A stretch of 8,432 bases of DNA. Origin: Rhodothermales bacterium. GTDB lineage: Bacteria; Bacteroidota; Rhodothermia; Rhodothermales; UBA10348. Of this stretch, positions 6,885-8,432 are shown piece after piece; the first letter of the stretch is position 1; the number at the start of each line of letters is the position of its first letter. The stretch is taken from the NCBI GenBank assembly GCA_013003255.1, contig JABDJZ010000288.1, positions 1 to 8,432 of the forward strand, given 5' to 3'. The position numbers and the translations under genes are program-made. A model generated the notes under the pieces. The model ran no database searches and was not told the origin of the DNA. It worked only from the letters and a program-made list of their open reading frames with translations.

Positions 6885-7225
6885 CCGGGCGGCCAACCCA
6901 ATCGTCTGCCACCGAGCAGGTGCAGATGGATGTGAAAGACGGTCTGGCCCGCCTTCTCCCCGCAGTTGAAGACGGTCCGGTAGCCATCGTCCAGCCCCTC
7001 GTCTGCGGCTATCTGCTTGGCCGCCAGAAAGAGTTGCCCGACCAGCGCGGCGTCCTCGTCCACCAAATCATTCAACGTGGCGATGGGCTTTCGGGGCACC
7101 ACGAGGACATGAGTGGGAGCCTGCGGGTTGATGTCCCGGAAGGCGAAGCAATGCTCGTCCTCGTAAATGATGTCGGAAGGAATCTCTCCGGACTCGATCC
7201 GCTGAAACAGGGTCTTGTCAGCCAT
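6881..7225 (-). CDS. HIT (histidine triad) family nucleotide hydrolase, HINT-like
   Basis: This 114-residue cytosolic protein has the normal length and order of the HINT branch of the histidine-triad family. These enzymes hydrolyse nucleoside phosphoramidates and aminoacyl-adenylates to AMP; the physiological substrate in bacteria is often unclear. The opening 'TLFQRIESGEIPSDIIYEDE' is typical. 'PTHVLVVPRKP' (37-47) contributes His39, and the triad 'HIHLH' gives His98, His100 and His102, the middle one being the nucleophile in characterised relatives. The ATG at 7225 is the only sensible start. It is the first gene of the minus-strand operon; its TGA overlaps the next gene's ATG by 4 nt. A TATATTTG -7 box lies 20 nt upstream, implying a short leader. 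No ribosome site is obvious. Confidence 0.94.
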   Translation of the reverse strand: MADKTLFQRIESGEIPSDIIYEDEHCFAFRDINPQAPTHVLVVPRKPIATLNDLVDEDAALVGQLFLAAKQIAADEGLDDGYRTVFNCGEKAGQTVFHIHLHLLGGRRLGWPPG

Positions 7226-7245
7226 CTCGGGTGGGGTGGGTTACC

Positions 7246-7253
7246 CAAATATA
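7246..7253 (-). promoter_or_regulatory. Bacteroidota-type -7 promoter box for the HIT-barrel-coaE operon
   Basis: Read on the minus strand, 7253 to 7246 is TATATTTG, a perfect match to the TAnnTTTG -7 element of Bacteroidota primary sigma promoters. It sits in an A+T-rich patch of otherwise GC-rich DNA, 20 nt before the HIT start codon, so transcription would begin roughly 14-16 nt before the ATG. The nearest upstream TTG (-33-like, 7281-7279) is 25 nt away, somewhat longer than usual, so only the -7 box is well supported. Confidence 0.5.
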
Positions 7254-7317
7254 GTCCCGTCCCAACCAGCCTACCGCTCAACCCATCCACGCTCGGTTCG
7301 GCGCGCGTGCGCAACTG

Positions 7318-7329
7318 TTGTTCGAACAA
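7318..7329. promoter_or_regulatory. 12-bp perfect palindrome in the divergent control region, possible operator
   Basis: TTGTTCGAACAA is a perfect inverted repeat inside the 150-bp gap between the divergent HIT and pterin operons. It is 46 nt before the pterin-synthase ATG and is followed by an A+T-rich run (ATGATATACC). The position would suit an operator for a dimeric regulator of the rightward operon, but no regulator gene is in view and only one copy was seen. It is not a match to an operator I can name. Confidence 0.3.
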
Positions 7330-7375
7330 ATGATATACCGTGCAGTCAAAAGGCTCCAACTCAGGTCATTACTCC

Positions 7376-7789
7376 ATGTCAATCGTCCACGTCACACGCC
7401 GGGCTCACTTCAATGCCGCGCACCGACTCCACAATCCGGAGCAGAGTGACGAATGGAATCGGGCCGTTTTCGGGAAGTGCAACAACCCGAACTGGCACGG
7501 GCACAACTACGAACTGGAGGTTACCGTGAGTGGGGAGCCGTCACCCGAGACCGGCTACGTGATTGACCTCGCGGAGCTCAAGACCATTATGAACAGACAG
7601 GTCATCGATATCTGCGATCACGCCAACCTGAACCTGGACGTCCCCTTCATGCAGGGGATCCTGCCCTCGACGGAGAACTTCGCCGTCGCGATCTGGCACC
7701 GGTTGGTCGATGCGTTGCCCTCGGGCAAACTCACGTCCATCCGCCTTTTTGAGACCCCCCGCAATTATGTTGAGTACCGAGGTGAATAG
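7376..7789 (+). CDS. 6-pyruvoyl-tetrahydropterin synthase family protein (PTPS-II type)
   Basis: This 137-residue cytosolic enzyme belongs to the PTPS/QueD family, which converts dihydroneopterin triphosphate to 6-pyruvoyl-tetrahydropterin (BH4 route) or 6-carboxy-tetrahydropterin (queuosine route). Zinc ligands are His16 ('NAAHRLHNP') and His41 and His43 ('WHGHNY'). The catalytic cysteine is Cys35, followed by the Asp81-His82 pair ('CDHANLNLDV') and Glu126 ('RLFETPRN'), the likely pterin anchor. The spacing 'CNNPNWHGH' (C-x5-HGH) and the ending 'VEYRGE' resemble animal PTPS rather than classic QueD, which usually shows C-x3-HGH. With folE overlapping downstream and a dehydrogenase next, a BH4 role is more likely than queuosine, but the automatic name would be QueD. 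The ATG at 7376 matches family starts; an in-frame GTG at 7340 would add 12 unsupported residues and lies close behind the palindrome. Confidence 0.93.
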   Translation: MSIVHVTRRAHFNAAHRLHNPEQSDEWNRAVFGKCNNPNWHGHNYELEVTVSGEPSPETGYVIDLAELKTIMNRQVIDICDHANLNLDVPFMQGILPSTENFAVAIWHRLVDALPSGKLTSIRLFETPRNYVEYRGE

Positions 7790-8402
7790 CCCTTCCGAAT
7801 TGACTGTGCCTGCCTACCGAAACGAACACGTGTATGACCCCAAGGTGACCGAGGACATCGGCACCCGGGTTCGCGACATCCTGGAAGGCATCGGCGAAGA
7901 CCCCAATCGGGAGGGACTGCTCAAGACGCCGGAACGGGTGGCGAAGGCCTACCAATTCCTGACTCAGGGATACGCGCAGGACCCGGAGGCCATCCTTAAG
8001 AAGGCGGTCTTCCATGAGGACTACAGCGAGATGATCCTGGTCAAGGACATCGAGGTCTACTCGCTGTGTGAGCACCATATGCTTCCGTTCTTTGGTAAGG
8101 CGCACGTGGCCTACATCCCGGATGGCAAGATCGTGGGTCTCAGCAAGCTGCCCCGTGTTGTGGATGTCTTTGCCCGCCGCTTGCAGGTCCAGGAGCGGCT
8201 TACCATCCAGGTTCGGGACGCCATCCAGCGCGTGCTGAATCCGCAGGGTGTCGCTGTGGTCATAGAGGCGAATCACATGTGCATGGTGATGCGTGGTGTG
8301 CAGAAGCAGCATTCCAGTACCACCACCAGCGCCATGTCGGGGCTGTTTCTGGACTCCGCCAACACACGCGCCGAGTTCATGCGCCTGATCAACGGGCACT
8401 GA
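7767..8402 (+). CDS. folE: GTP cyclohydrolase I (type IA)
   Basis: This 211-residue cytosolic enzyme converts GTP to 7,8-dihydroneopterin triphosphate, the first step of folate and tetrahydrobiopterin synthesis. Zinc ligands Cys101 and His104 ('SLCEHHMLPF') and Cys172 ('ANHMCMVMRGV') have the same spacing as in the E. coli enzyme (Cys110, His113, Cys181). 'EDPNREGLLKTPERVAKAY' (44-62), 'GLSKLPRVVDVFARRLQVQE' (124-143) and the C-terminal 'TSAMSGLF' are also typical. The ATG at 7767 lies inside the pterin-synthase gene, overlapping it by 23 nt. A GTG at 7782 is possible and would remove five poorly conserved residues. Its stop shares an A with the ATG of the next gene (TGATG). The tight packing of three genes argues for one transcript. 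Confidence 0.96.
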   Translation: MLSTEVNSPSELTVPAYRNEHVYDPKVTEDIGTRVRDILEGIGEDPNREGLLKTPERVAKAYQFLTQGYAQDPEAILKKAVFHEDYSEMILVKDIEVYSLCEHHMLPFFGKAHVAYIPDGKIVGLSKLPRVVDVFARRLQVQERLTIQVRDAIQRVLNPQGVAVVIEANHMCMVMRGVQKQHSSTTTSAMSGLFLDSANTRAEFMRLINGH

Positions 8403-8432
8403 TGGCGACCATCGTCATCACGGGTGCAAGCC
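8402..8432 (+). CDS. Short-chain dehydrogenase/reductase, N-terminal start only (possible sepiapterin reductase)
   Basis: The ATG at 8402 overlaps the folE TGA by one base and opens with M-A-T-I-V-I-T-G-A-S before the window ends. A hydrophobic strand followed by TGAS is the classic beginning of the SDR Rossmann nucleotide-binding motif (TGxxxGxG). The family assignment is therefore likely, but the substrate is not visible. Directly after a PTPS-II-like synthase and folE, the missing BH4-pathway enzyme, sepiapterin reductase, which is an SDR, is the attractive candidate. That function is inferred from position only. Confidence 0.6.
   Translation, partial: MATIVITGAS

Noticed and set aside
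7731..8399. Minus-strand open frame of about 220 codons opposite folE
   Set aside because: folE on the plus strand has all catalytic and zinc residues; the antisense frame has no recognisable domain.

Overview
The window is a compact, GC-rich stretch of a bacterial chromosome. No rRNA, tRNA, CRISPR array, insertion sequence or phage gene was seen. The proteins most resemble those of the Bacteroidota/Rhodothermota/Chlorobiota (FCB) group. Three things support this: start codons mostly lack a clear Shine-Dalgarno sequence; a perfect TAnnTTTG-type -7 box lies before the HIT gene; and the pterin synthase and RibBA look like FCB versions. A GC-rich member such as a Rhodothermota-like marine bacterium is my best guess. 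This is an inference from protein style, not a placement.

Layout, left to right. (1) Positions 1-1375, plus strand: the last codons of an unidentified gene, then yajC (Sec translocon accessory), then a polytopic membrane protein of the lysylphosphatidylglycerol synthase TM / UPF0104 family, with a 2-nt gap between yajC and the last. (2) Positions 1347-2303, minus strand: an aldo/keto reductase whose 3' end overlaps the membrane-protein gene tail to tail by 29 nt. (3) Positions 2370-3635, plus strand: bifunctional ribBA for the two GTP- and ribulose-5-phosphate-consuming entry steps of riboflavin synthesis. (4) Positions 3676-7225, minus strand: a three-gene operon read HIT-family hydrolase, then a 665-residue predicted outer-membrane beta-barrel protein of no family I recognise, then one continuous frame joining dephospho-CoA kinase (CoaE) to a PlsC-like acyltransferase. 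Its junctions are ATGA and TGATG overlaps. (5) Positions 7376-8432, plus strand: an animal-type 6-pyruvoyl-tetrahydropterin synthase homologue, folE (GTP cyclohydrolase I) and the start of a short-chain dehydrogenase, all overlapping.

Working together: block 5 has the set expected for tetrahydrobiopterin synthesis (GTP to dihydroneopterin triphosphate, to 6-pyruvoyl-tetrahydropterin, to BH4). The reductase is identified only from its first ten residues. With ribBA, both classes of GTP cyclohydrolase are encoded within 6 kb. The CoaE-acyltransferase frame would place the last step of CoA synthesis on the same polypeptide as a predicted acyl-chain-transferring enzyme.

The most unusual points are the CoaE-acyltransferase fusion, the predicted BH4 operon, the unknown barrel protein coupled to housekeeping genes, a 20-bp perfect palindrome covering the last codons of the fusion gene, and a 12-bp palindrome in the divergent control region before the pterin operon. 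Most of the window is ordinary housekeeping DNA, and I see no clear new defence or mobile system.
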